DNA of 64,000 nucleotides from Zonotrichia leucophrys gambelii. Lineage: Eukaryota; Chordata; Aves; Passeriformes; Passerellidae. The stretch's first letter is position 1. Each line of letters begins with the position of its first letter. The notes under the pieces are model-generated. The model saw only the letters and a list, made by a program, of their open reading frames with translations, ran no database searches and was not told where the DNA came from. The stretch is from contig NC_088173.1 of assembly GCF_028769735.1 (NCBI RefSeq), positions 26,352,038-26,416,037 on the forward strand. The letters are read 5' to 3'. This document shows positions 15,101 through 49,849 of the stretch, one piece after another. Position numbers and translations under genes: made by a program.

Positions 15101-16552
15101 GGGCAATTCCTGCCTGAGGGAGAGCCATAAGTGGTCAGGTTTAAGACAGGGTTTTGATACCAACGTGTAGAAACACAGAAGGGCAGAACTATGAGAGTAC
15201 TCCTTATCCTTTATAGTACCTCTTCCTCCTGTTGGCTTCCAGCATAACACACATAGTTTTGCCATTCTCACGTCTGTACACAGAGGGCTAAAAATTTTGT
15301 CTCTTTTTTAATAACCGTAGCAGCTTCCCTGAAACTTGCCTGCTGAGGAGACAGAAGCAAAGCAGTGTTTTGCCTCCAAGGTTTGAAGCACTTTGGCCTG
15401 ATTTGTGTGTTTTTTGGAGAGCAGATAGCAAGTAGGTCTCCTGCCACTCTTATGACTGTGAAATTGCCATCCCAGGAATTGGCCTCAGCATTGACAGGCC
15501 TAGGGTCAAAAGCAGCTCTGAGGCAAGTTGACACTGACATGCTTTTATTTCTGTGGCAATAGCAGAGTGGCAGCTTGATCTCACCCAAGATGACTATCCA
15601 TTTTCTAAGTGTTTTATAAATATTAACAGTTTGCAATGCTCTAAACTGATACACAGGATGGACCATTATTCCATCATTCCCATTTCAGGGAGGCAGAGAA
15701 AATTAAGGGAAACAACAGACTTAAGTGCTCTACACAAAACCACAGCAGCGCCTAAACTCAGACCCAACTTGTAAACCTTTGTCTGAAAGTCAGCAAATGT
15801 GCAGTGGGATCATGCCAAGGACTCACCAGTGTGATTTGGGGACTATTGTAGCCAAGTTTTTATTGACTTATACCCCATTTAACCACATAGTGGTTGCATT
15901 ACCATGTGAATACAGTCAGCCTTGTTATAGGCACATGCTGCTGCAGACCCAGGAAACTTGGGCACCTCTGTACCATGTTCCCCAGGTTTTCACTAAAGAA
16001 TCACCACAAACCAAGCTGAATGCTTCTTTATCCACAGTGTCAGCAAGCCCCAGAGTCTTACTCCTCTTTGATGTCTTGTTTTCCAGAAGTGAAAACAGAA
16101 AACATTTGAAATCACTAAATTTAAACATTACATGTTATTTTCTGCATTATAGCCACCATAACATACCTATTTAGGAATTTTGCTCATACCATTCCTGAAG
16201 CGGCAGGAGATTTTCAGCTAACAGACCAAAAACACAAGCAGAGAGCTATCAAGAGTCCTTGCTTCTCCCATCTTAAATACAGTATCTTCTTTGCTATTTA
16301 TTCTTTTTGTTAATTACTTTTCAGTGATTTCCTGCTTCCCCCCTCCCAGCCAACAGTGAGGAAGTGATAGAAGTTTCTCCCTAAACCTTTCTCCAGGAAA
16401 CTGCATTCATATCCATTAAAGTTAAGCAAACACACTAACATTTAAAAGGGTTTCAACTGTTTAAGCTAGCAGGCACCCTTGAATGTCCCTAGACTCCAGT
16501 GGTTTCATTCCCCATAGTAAAATCTCAGCAACTCTAAGGTTATCACCCTCAT
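3106..16552. other. Non-coding intergenic sequence
   Basis: No gene recognised. It holds a GAAAG-type purine stretch (about 5490-5530), a spaced 27-bp near-duplication (about 7564-7633), a 13-nt CA run (9598-9610), the poly(A) run at 11730 and a local duplication of TGGTGATTTAACCAAA (13546-13590). A 162-codon open frame (12677-13165, plus) resembles no family I know. Confidence 0.6.
11730..11754. repeat. Poly(A) run, 25 nt
   Basis: An uninterrupted A-run in intergenic sequence. I see no processed gene copy on its 5' side and no flanking duplication, so it is recorded only as a homopolymer. Confidence 0.9.
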
Positions 16553-16843
16553 GAGAGAACCACAGAAACCTTCAGGTGGAAAAGACTTCCAAGATCAAGT
16601 CCAACTCTTGACCAATCACCACCATGTCACCTACACCATAGCAGTAAGTGCCACATCCACTCATTTCATCATCTCCAGGGATGGTGACTCCACCATCCTT
16701 CTGGGCAGTCCATTCCAATGTTTCACAACCCTTTCTGTGAAGGAATTCCTTCTGATGTCCAGCCTGAGCCTCCTCTAGCATAGCTTGAGACTATGTCCTT
16801 TCTGTCACTGGCAGCTGATCAGCCTGTCTAGATCCCTCTGCAA
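16553..16843 (-). repeat. CR1 LINE fragment (3' part)
   Basis: A reversed CR1 3' UTR and ORF2 end: an ACCACAGAAACC start, then the familiar order of a 'matched' AAGTCCAACTC block, CCATTCCAATGTTTCACAAC, GTGAAGGAATTCCTTCTGAT and CAGCCTGAGCCTCCTC. It is older and more diverged than the copies in intron 5. The 5'-truncated end runs straight into an A-rich block. Confidence 0.8.
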
Positions 16844-16945
16844 AAAAAAAAATAAAAAAATTACAAAAAAAAAAATCCCTCTGGAAAAAAAAAATAAGAT
16901 TAAAAAAAAAAAACCCCACACAAAAAAAACCCCACACCAAAAACT
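16842..16945. repeat. A-rich low-complexity block
   Basis: Several A-runs of 8-13 nt, broken by ATCCCTCTG (once before and once inside) and CCCCACAC motifs. The repeated ATCCCTCTG followed by A-runs suggests a local duplication with a period of about 45-50 bp. It lies at the truncated end of the CR1 fragment at 16553-16843. Confidence 0.7.
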
Positions 16946-18582
16946 CATTAACTGTTCTCAGAAATCACCATTCACACACTCTTAAAAATAACAAGCCCCA
17001 AAAAAGAACAAAGATAGGAAATTACAAGCTGTAAAACACACTGCTTTTAATTAGCCCAGACAGAGGAGCATAGCAAGCCCACTGTTTCACTTACCCCATT
17101 CCTGATGCAGCTGCAGTGGCAGGCATGTTGTGCTACACCCTGCCTACCCTGCTGGGCACCGGCACAGCCGCAGCAAGCAGGGCAAGACGTTTGGATTCAG
17201 GTACTCAGCTTCATCTTGGACTCAGCTGGACACTGATAGACACACAGCTGAACATGTGGACATGGAGAAACACAGCTGACCTGCAGCTACTTTCTCTGTC
17301 ATCATTTTTATGGTGTTCACAAAATATACCCCACAGCAATCATGTAACTTCCAGCTCTTTGTGCAACAGCTCAGAGCAATGTTGTATAAAGAAAGGCTTT
17401 GTTTCAGGATTCCCTTGGAAGCACTACATGCAGCAGCTACTACTCTAATTTACTTGCTCCTGGAGCAACTTGCCAATAGTCCCTTTGCCTTGTGCTTCCC
17501 TTGGGTTTTCCACATGCTGGGCTGGAGCACAGCTCTCCAGCCAGCATCCTCAGCATTTCAGAAAAGCAGCAGCTCCCAATACAGGTTCAAAAAGGCAAAC
17601 AAGAACAACACAGCTCCACACCAACCACAGTGGCAGAGGCTCTCCAGGTTTCCTACCTCACGGTTTCCAGCAATACTACCTTCTTACCTCCTCCTCAGCT
17701 CAAATCTACACAGAAGTCCAAAGCAGTTCAACCTCCTCTCTACATCATCTATTGTGATGCAGATTCAAGTCGCTTTCTTTTCAAAGCCAGGTATTCTGCT
17801 TTCTCAAAAGCCTTCAGGTAGCAAAGTCTCTCTTTGGCTCATGTTTAATCCCAACAGAAGCATGAGCAGCAGCAAGACGCCAGTAAAACCCAGGAGGAAC
17901 CACCTGTTCTATTTCAAACATCCTTAAGAGTCCTTCTTTAATCCATTTGTGGTACATCTTCATCAACCTTTTAAAAGTTTTACAGCAGACTGTTTCCTGC
18001 AAGAAGCCTCACTCAACCCTGCCAGAGAAGTTGTGAAGACAATTACCACAGCTAATGGCTTCATGCACCACCTGGGCTGGGGCATGGCCGGGCCTGTGCT
18101 GCCTTCCACAGCACTGGGAGCCTCCTCTGTCAGCATGCTGGCCCCATCTGCAGCCCACAGTACTGCACAGATGCAGGCACTCACCTCACCTTGCTGATAA
18201 TATATTACCACGTGGTGGGTCTTTCATGTGCCCAACCCAAGTATTTCCCACACAATAGGGGATCTTTTATGCTACTGTCTTTCAATTCTTTATAGCATGT
18301 GCTTCAAATGCATGTGGGGCTACCAGAAATCAGAGGGTAGGCATGACAAGCTGTAATCACCTACATATTCTGCTTGCCCTTTTCCAGTCTATATAAAGCA
18401 TCAGCAGTTTTCCCATGACATCATTCCCAAGCCCTGCCTTCTCAGTATTCCTGCCCCCAAATCCTCCAGCTGACTCTTCTTAAGGAGTACTTCCCTCCTC
18501 TCAGAAGCACACTGCCAGACCCAAGCTTTTCCTTCTCTTCATTATTTGGTTTCTCAAGAGCTGGCAGCCTTATTTTCAGCCA
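16946..18582. other. Non-coding, stop-poor stretch
   Basis: No recognised gene. Three overlapping plus-strand open frames occur (the longest is 205 codons, 17310-17927), but none has a recognisable domain. Low stop frequency reflects the C-rich base composition of the plus strand. Confidence 0.55.
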
Positions 18583-18700
18583 TAGGATCATTTAGCATGG
18601 AAAAGACCTCAGATGGAAAAGACCTCTAAGGTTGTCAAGTCCAACCATTCAGCTCACACTGCCAGGTTCACCATTGAACCATGTCCCTAAGTACCTCCTC
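18583..18700 (-). repeat. Short CR1 3'-end fragment
   Basis: The plus strand carries ATAGGATCATTTAGCATGG, a GGAAAAGACCTC segment present twice (18599-18609 and 18617-18627), then AAGTCCAACC and ACCATGTCCCTAAGTACCTC, the reversed end of songbird CR1 copies. Only about 120 bp is left. Confidence 0.7.
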
Positions 18701-20214
18701 CTCAATTCCCCTCACAGCAGCAGTAGGTGCTGTGCCATTCCCTTCCCATATTGACATTTCATCTTCTTCCCACCCTTGTAGCCAGTGCTGGGGACTTCAC
18801 CTTTCAGACTCTGGCTTGAGCCTGTTATTGTCAGGAGCAACATTATGATTCCTGTATATACAGGGATTCTCAGATGATCAGCTGAGCAGACTTCTCCCTC
18901 CTTTGCCCTTAGTGAAGACTGAACAGTGCACAGAGGAGCTAGTGCCTTCCATATGTTCCCATCCTTTACAGAGTTTTTTTAAAAAACTGATTATTCTTGT
19001 TTAAAGTATAAAACTACAACATTTTATAACTTTAAAAAGGAAGTTACTGTTCACCACACAAGGGGAAAGCTCTCTTTGAACCATCTTTCACTTCACAAGC
19101 TAGAAATCACAGTGTGTCCGTGACACTAATTGCAGCATTAAGTGTAGAATTCAATTAATGTAAATAAAAGTAATTACAATAATTATTGCTACTGTGGTGC
19201 AATTATACTACTAATTGTGCCCTCTCAAATTATGATCACCCTGACTTGCATTTCTGGTATCAGCTATGTCATTATATACTCCCTGCCTCCCTTCTCCTTC
19301 AAAGGGAGAAAGACCAAGAAATTTCCTTCCTCACACACACCATTCCATCCCCTACCAGCAATCTAACCAAGCTCTCCTGCTCTCACCTGCTAGTACAGAT
19401 ATACTAACCTTAGTTAGGTTTAGTTGTTCAGGAGACAAATAGATACAGCTGCGGACAAAGCAGAAATTGTGGCTCACAGAGTGCCTTCTACCATGTAGGT
19501 ATGGATCAATTTTTTCTATCAATACCAATATTTTCAAGTTTCTTGTAAACCACAAACTGGGATGCAGTTTCACTTTGAAAATACAGAAGAATAATGTTTC
19601 CTGAGCCCTCTAGGCTGGAACTCTGCAGGTATTTCACACCCACACAGCACAAGTAATTACCAGTCAAATGTGGTTACAGCTCCAATTATTGCTCTATAAC
19701 TATGTTTGTACCTATGTTTGCGTCTAAATCACAAGGCAAATACGCTCTGGAGAGGAAATCACAGTCCCTGGTACACCAGTTGCCTGAAGCAAGCAGTTAC
19801 ACATCTACCCTTGCTAGGAAGCCACTTTCTTTCCAGAGGAAATAAGAGTGGACACAGAAGATGGGAGGGTGGAGAAAGGATGTTACTGACGAGGGTGACA
19901 TCCCAACACAGCATCATGACATATCTGGACACCCACTGAGTTGACAGCTAGGAAGTACTCTGAAGGTGCACGGCTGAGATCTGCCTTATAAATAGACTGA
20001 ACCTCTCTGTTGCGTCCTACTCTACGAGCTTTCTCCACAGCATGGCTAATTAGACAAGGAAACAGGATGTTAGTCAAGAAGTGAGGCTGCAACCCAGCAG
20101 CAAGTGATCAAAAAGTCTTAAAGAACTGATGACATGTAAAGTGTTGCAGAGAGCACATGGAACCAGAATAACATTATGGTGTTCCAAGTGACAATGATGC
20201 CTAGAGAGGCTGCC
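18701..20214. other. Non-coding intergenic sequence
   Basis: No gene seen. The part at 19085-19260 is rich in TAAT/ATTA cores and free of recognised repeats. Confidence 0.55.
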
Positions 20215-20630
20215 TGGAGCCCAGGCTTAGACAGAGTGAAAGAAAAAAAGTAGGTGCTTATTAAAAGGCCTTTAAATTATCCACCTCAGGCAGTACAAGA
20301 GCCCGGCCATGGCTCTACCCAAGATGGACACAAGATGGATGACCAGTCATGATTTTCACACTTTTATACGTTTTGGGCCATTTACATATTGGGGTTAATT
20401 GTCCAATTACAGGTCATGAAGTCCCATCCTCCCAGATTGTTCTCCTTAACTTGCCCTTGTGTACACTTTTGGGCCCAAAGCTGCAACAGTGTCATTGGTT
20501 CTCAGGCTGGAAAAGGATTGTTTTGTCTAACTAAACTTGAAAAGAACTCACTAACCCTTTATATGAAAGTTCAGAGTTACACACCAAGGCAGAATCTGAA
20601 AAATATGAAAGCTAAAACTTAAGGCATCAC
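20215..20630 (-). repeat. Probable solo LTR of a songbird endogenous retrovirus
   Basis: The block contains GCTTATTAAAAGGCCTTTAA, GGCAGTACAAGAGCCCGGCC, TTTGGGCCATTTACATATTG, TTGGGCCCAAAGCTGCAACA and TTGGTTCTCAGGCTGG, an order that I recognise from memory as a common songbird LTR in reverse orientation. No retroviral coding sequence is attached. Both ends are approximate. I cannot name the family with certainty. Confidence 0.55.
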
Positions 20631-20778
20631 CAAGGGTTATCATTTTTCAGATGAAAGGCAAAATGCAAGTTCTTCTTGCTGTGACCATTGTTAGCTTTTC
20701 AAAAGTCACAAGCTTTACTTTCAGTGCAGCAAAAGATCCTTATATCATCCATTTTTACTCTTTTGTGGAATTGTTTTA

Positions 20779-21198
20779 TGTGGCATTCACATTTTCTGGA
20801 AAAATCCCTTCGCCCAGGATTTTTCTCCTAGGAAACTAAGAAGCCTCAGAGAAAAAGGAAAACAATAATTATCTGATTTGCTTCTCCTGTGTTTTGCTCC
20901 TTTGGAATATGTTTGAAAATTGTTTACCAACAGGTGGTTGTTTCATTGGTTTCTGCTGTGAGTTGTTTTGAGTCAATGGCCAATTGGGGCCAAGCTGTGT
21001 TGGGACTCTGAAGAGAGTCACGAGTTTCCATTATTATCTTTTTAACCTTCTGTAAGTATCCTTCCTGTGTTCTTTAGTATATATAGTTTAGTATTCTTTA
21101 ATATAATATAATATCATAAAATAATAAATTAGCCTTCTGCGAACATGGAGTCAGAGTCATCATTCCTTCCTGTCATGAGGCATCCTGCAAGGACAATA
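20779..21198 (+). mobile_element. Solo LTR, TguLTR5-like (ERVL-type)
   Basis: It starts TGTGGCATTCAC, then has a 9-bp inverted repeat (GAAAAATCC 20799-20807, GGATTTTTC 20817-20825), a GAAGCCTCAG box, an AATAAA signal (21123-21128) and the CAGCCTTCT/ACATGGAGTCA-type U5. The end is near GGACAATA. GTTTTA before and GTTTCA after could be a decayed target-site duplication. It lies about 150 bp from the opposite-oriented LTR at 20215-20630. The family name is from memory. Confidence 0.7.
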
Positions 21199-24100
21199 GT
21201 TTCATACTACCTTGTAGCTGCATTCTATGATTAAAAATAAAAAAATATGAACATGCAAAACTGAAGAGTGAGGATGTTGGTCTATGGCAGTTTTTATCCC
21301 AAAGGTGTTAGAATACAGTCATGATAGAACAAGTTTTTTAGTTGTAAATATACATTTAAGACAGAAACTCCTGTGCCCAGAATTCACCATGCAAATATAT
21401 ACTTTTACCAAGTTTTACCAGTCACAAACAGCTACTGTAATTTCATGACAGAGTAGAGCTTTCTTATTAGGACTGACTGCCTTATCAGCATGGCTGTCCT
21501 TCTTCCTGCACACACTGTGAAAATGAGCACACACTGCTGGGTTTTCCCAAGCTTGTACAGATCTCTCCCAACACAGCCCTTCACGCTGCGGCATGGACAG
21601 CCCATTCCACCCCTCAAGGAAGAAGTCACACACTGCAAGCCCAACTGCACCATGTAGGTTCCTAAGCTCACAAAACCATCTTGGCAGAAGGCAGTTCAAA
21701 CATAAAATATTGTGTGTGTGATCATATAGAGGAATCACTCTATGCTGCCTCCATACCCAAAGTTCTCCCTGACATACAGAAGAAATCTTTTACAAATACT
21801 TCAGTGAACAAGGCCCTTTGTTGTTATCAAAGGAAGTCATACATTTAAGCTGCCATGTGATTTTTCTTTATGGTAATACAAGGAATCATAGGATTTGCTA
21901 TGACTGGAAGGGCAATAAAAATAATAATTAGAAAAGGAGTAATTTCTATGGATTTATTTTTTGAAAAATAAAAAAAAGGTCAGGGAACCTCATCTATTTC
22001 CTTGCCAATTCATAAAAGCTGTATGTTTGATTTCTCTAATATACCAATGAAATTAAAAGTTAATAAAACTCTACTGAAAGAAGACAATTCCTCTGCTGCC
22101 ACAGAAAAATATGTTCTTTAATACATCACCATTCATCATGACTGAAGAGGTTTTTTGCACTTGGGTCTGCTGTTTGTAAAAGGAGTTTTAAAATCACATC
22201 ATAACTTACTTCTAATGAACACATACCTATATTTGCAACCATTACTAAGATTTTCTCGAGCAAAAGGGCATCTGTATTATTTTACTAATAGCTTATTAAA
22301 ATGGTCAAGAGCTTCCTGTAGAATAGAAGTTATTAAAAATAAGTGAGGTAAAGAGAGACTGTGATAAACCTTACTAGACCTAACCAATTTCAGTACATGA
22401 AAACCAGAGAAATAATTTCAAATTCTTCTTAACATCACATACAAATAGGATTCTCTCAAACAAAAATGTTCTAAAACAAGTTTTCATTTGCAAGTCATTG
22501 CAACAACATAAAAAATTACAAATCAGTGACATAGCAATATTTTTTTTTTGTCTTGCAGAAACAATTTGGAAATTATTTACCTTTCTCCAGTCGATTTTTT
22601 ATTGTTGTATTTACTGTTAGACAAGCACTTTATTAGCTTTTACGCATGAACTGGAAAAGTGCATTTTAGTGCAGTTTATATATCCTTTAGGCCAATACCA
22701 TCAAAGCCATTTTGTATTCTCTAGCTTACTAAATCTGCTTGACTCATATAATCTTGTTTCATGTTTCTTCTAATTAGATTGCTTTTTTCACTCTTCAGCA
22801 CTAGAGGAATGCCTGCTGCACATCATCCTCTCAAGAACCAGCCCAGCCAGAGACAACTGCTGCAGTTTTTCCAAGTGACTAAGGCTAGCTGGATATAAAC
22901 ACATTTTCTTCTTGTCTTTGATTGTCTATATCATGACTATTCTACATAAGAAAATATCTGGTATAATAGCTAATAAATGCTTTTATTGAACAGGATTACT
23001 AGTTATTATTTTTTTCATCTTAATAACTCAGGCATTGCCAAGAAAAACTCCACAAAACACCACGCGGGTAATTTTGCCAACTTCATGGGTCTGATTGTGA
23101 TTTAAAGGACCAAAGAAAGCCAGAAAGCCAGTAGGAAATGAAGAACTATCCATGGAGGTGGTCAAGGGAGAATGTTTACAGTTTTTGCCCTCAGACTCAG
23201 GAACTATTATTTCTCTAAAGGAAATCAAATTTGAATCCTATGAATCCTTTACAGTGCTTTCACCCAGAGCAGCTGTATTATGGAGAATTACATTACTGCA
23301 TAAATTCAAGCTACATCTTCCTTGCAGTTCACTTCCTGTGACATTCTGTATCTCCTATTTGTACTTCAATCCTTACTGTAGAACTTAACTTTTAAATGGA
23401 AGAAGATGCAGGAACTGTGGAGGGTATTTAAATTAGAACAAAGCATTATGATCTTAATATTAACCACAACACATGTAATTACATTATCTTCTTCAAAAGC
23501 ACTGTAATAAGGGGAAAAAAAAAAGGAAACCATATGTTGGGTACAAAACAAGTATAGTATGGATTAAACCCCCAAAATAGAATGCAACCTTGCCTTTGAC
23601 AGGTACATTACATCTACTGCCGGTAGATTTATGGGTTTCTCTCTAGTCTTCATTCCAGCAACCTCTGTCAGCTTGACACACCTGTATATTTTGAGTTGAA
23701 CTGCAAAATAAGGAGATTAGTCTCTTCTCAGATTGTAGAGAGATAACTTGTGCACCAAGTGTAAGAGCTGTTAAGGTACCTACAGCATTCCTGCAAAGGA
23801 TGGGGTAATACAGCAAAATAAAAGTCAAGAACTACAATAGGCATTTGGTATATATGCATATATGAAATTATTTGCTGGCACCTACCAATCCATAGAGTAA
23901 CAGCCTGCAGAGGGAAATCCAAGCCAGTGTCCTGCTCTGCAAATCCTGGAAAGCATTGGGAGTCCTAGAATTGGAATAGATGTGTTTTATATGTACTGGA
24001 CAAGGATCATAGTAAAAATGTACAGACAAACAGGTCCATACAGAAATCAAAAAGCTTTCTTATGTGCTGAATATCCCACTAGCAGAAAAGGCAATTTGGT

Positions 24101-25014
24101 TTGTGACTAAAGCATTATGCTCAAAATCAGACTTTGCTCCATCTCTAGTCTGCTCTGTGATGTAAAAGTAGGTTATTCCAATGATCTGCTTGTCTCAGTT
24201 TTTCCTCCTTCGGGAATTAGCAAAAATGAAGTCTCCTTTGCAAAAATTTGGATATAAAGGTGAAAAGTACAATTCAGGCATATTATTTAAATAATCTGAT
24301 GAACTAGGAATGGTCACATTATTTTAGGAAGTCTATGAACATTCATAGTTACTATAACACATCATTGTCACACACAAGAAATGTCATTTGTCATTTATAA
24401 ACAGCTTATATCCAAGAAATCAACAAAGAAAGAATTAAAGGAAAAACACAGTGGACTCTTCTTCACAAAACTTAGCACAAAATGAATAATGAATGTTTTT
24501 TCCATACAGGAGGTATCATTGGCTACTATATTTACATTTTAATACTTACAAGATATTTTAAAGTAAAGTATTATTTACAACTCCTGTGCAATTTTCCTTA
24601 AAGCTTTTATTAACCAGACACTTAGAGAAGTTATTTTTTCCTAAGGCAATTACAGATGAGATTCAAATAAAGTACTAAAGTAAATACTTTGCCTGGTAGA
24701 AAAAAAGTATGCTAATAAAGGATTAAAAATAAAATAGTTGTACCTTCCTACAGCAAGGAAATACATCAAAAACAGTATGTCCTTTGAAGCTGTAAAACTT
24801 GCTTAAAAATCAATGAAAAAAGTAACTTACTGGAGAATAACAACAATTCCTTCAAAGCAAAGTGGTGATGGAAATGAAATGTATTTTTAAATTAATTTCC
24901 TTCTGTTCATCTTACAACAGATTAGTAATGAGTAGATGAATTGTTTATTTCAGAAGAACACATATATATATGTATATATGTAAGCATGATTTTAGAAAAT
25001 CCACACGCAACAGA
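21199..25014. other. Non-coding, AT-rich, downstream of SLC39A8
   Basis: No exon recognised. It contains a short TA-alternating stretch (24961-24980) and several AATAAA motifs on either strand. Extended SLC39A8 3' UTR forms could reach into the right-hand part. Confidence 0.55.
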
Positions 25015-25979
25015 TTGTGGTAAGAATTTGTATATTTTATTATCATTTCATTCCATCCAACTGCACACAAAGAAATCATTCAAATTATGAAGAAAGCATA
25101 CTGGAATGTTGATTTTAGCAGGTTTTTTTCCTAAATTCTCCTTTGTAAGACTAAAGAACTGATTTTTAAAGGGGTTATATGGGAAACTTAAGTATAAAAC
25201 TTTATTATTTTCATAGAATACATAAAACTTGAACATTTTTAAAGTACTCAATGTTTCTAAAATATTATGGAGTTGGTAAACAGTCATAAATTTAACACAT
25301 GTTCCCTCTAATTAAAAAAAAAAAAAAGTGGTTCTCAAAATAAATCAACAATTCCCTAGTGCATTTATAAAGAGAAAAGATCAAAAGCAGGAACTGGTAT
25401 CTCTCCTTCCAGTGTTAATTAGTAATTAAAAATCTTAGCTTCATTAGTACCTACTCTGAAATGGTTTGATTTTTTTTTTTTCTTTTTTTTTTGGTGGGGA
25501 ATGAAGATGTTACACAGACAAATCCTGCAACAAAAGTCATAAAAATTAACCAGTTTTGAAACTGCTTGCCTTCATCACAGTTAAAAAACTATATGAAACT
25601 GTACTATTTTCTTTTAAATACACATCTTCCTTGTAGACCTCAGCTTTCAGTTAGTCTGGAGTTGCATGTAGCAGCATGTATTGCATAATTCTACTGGCCA
25701 AGTAACACCCTTCCTCTATGACAGTTCAGATATGTCTGATAATTTTAAGTAGAAATAAAAATATTAGCATAATTTTTTTGGCATCACACAGAAGCTGACA
25801 GCTCCTACTATTTGGTTCAACTGCAAGTCCTAAAGAAGAATTTCCTGTATTTGGGGCAAGAGGGACGGATGGGCCTTGCCACTGTTTCAAAACCAAGTAG
25901 ATGAAATTAATGTCCCTGTATGGATTTCAAGTGTCTTCCATTTGCAATTTGCTTGATGTCTCCACTCCTGATGCCGTCC
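25015..25979 (-). other. SLC39A8: Probable SLC39A8 3' UTR
   Basis: About 960 nt of AT-rich sequence between the stop codon and the first well-placed polyadenylation signal. It contains a long T-run on the plus strand (25470-25491), so the transcript would carry an A-rich tract, and no repeat that I recognise. The far end is inferred only from the signal at 25036-25041. Mammalian ZIP8 3' UTRs are longer, so further sites below 25000 (for example TTTATT on the plus strand at 24944-24949) may also be used. Confidence 0.45.
25036..25041 (-). terminator. Candidate polyadenylation signal AATAAA
   Basis: AATAAA on the minus strand, followed after about 20 nt by a GT-rich stretch (TGTTGCGTGTGG on the minus strand), the usual downstream element. 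Another AATAAA lies upstream at 25201-25206 without such a clear GT-rich follower. This is inference from motif layout only. Confidence 0.4.
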
Positions 25980-49352
<23,373 letters not shown>

Positions 49353-49849
49353 CCCGGCGGGACGCAGCGACTGTGGCGGATGGCGCAGCCCCGCCGCGCC
49401 GCCCTGGCCCCTGCCCACGGGCTCGGCGGGGCGGGAGCGGGGCCCGCCCGCTCGGCCCCTCCCCGGGGGGCGTACTGGGGACGCGGGGCGGGCGGCGGCG
49501 CCGCGGAGCTCCCGGCCGGGCGTGGGGCCGTCGCTCGGTGCCCGCCGCGCCGTCGGGCCAGGCCGCTGACCGAGCGCTCGCTGAGCCCCGCCGCCCGGGG
49601 GCTGAGGGCAGCCGCGGGCCCCCCGCCACCCTGTGTCACCACAGAAGGTGGCGCGGGGCCCTCCGAGCTCGGCCCACGCGCGGGCAGCTGCGGAGGATGC
49701 AAAACACCCGGTTGCCAGCGGCCTCGGCCCAGGGGCCAAGAGTCACGCAGGCAGCAGGGTCATGGCCCCCGCTGCCGTTCCCAGCCCCAGCCCCAGCTCG
49801 CCCGTCTGCCCGTGACCCAGCCGCCCTGACCCTCTGCATGGCAGAAGGG

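Noticed and set aside
21893..21925. GAATCATAGGATTTGCTATGAC as a CR1 3' end
   Set aside because: Only a few bases resemble the reversed CR1 tail and no further CR1 sequence follows.
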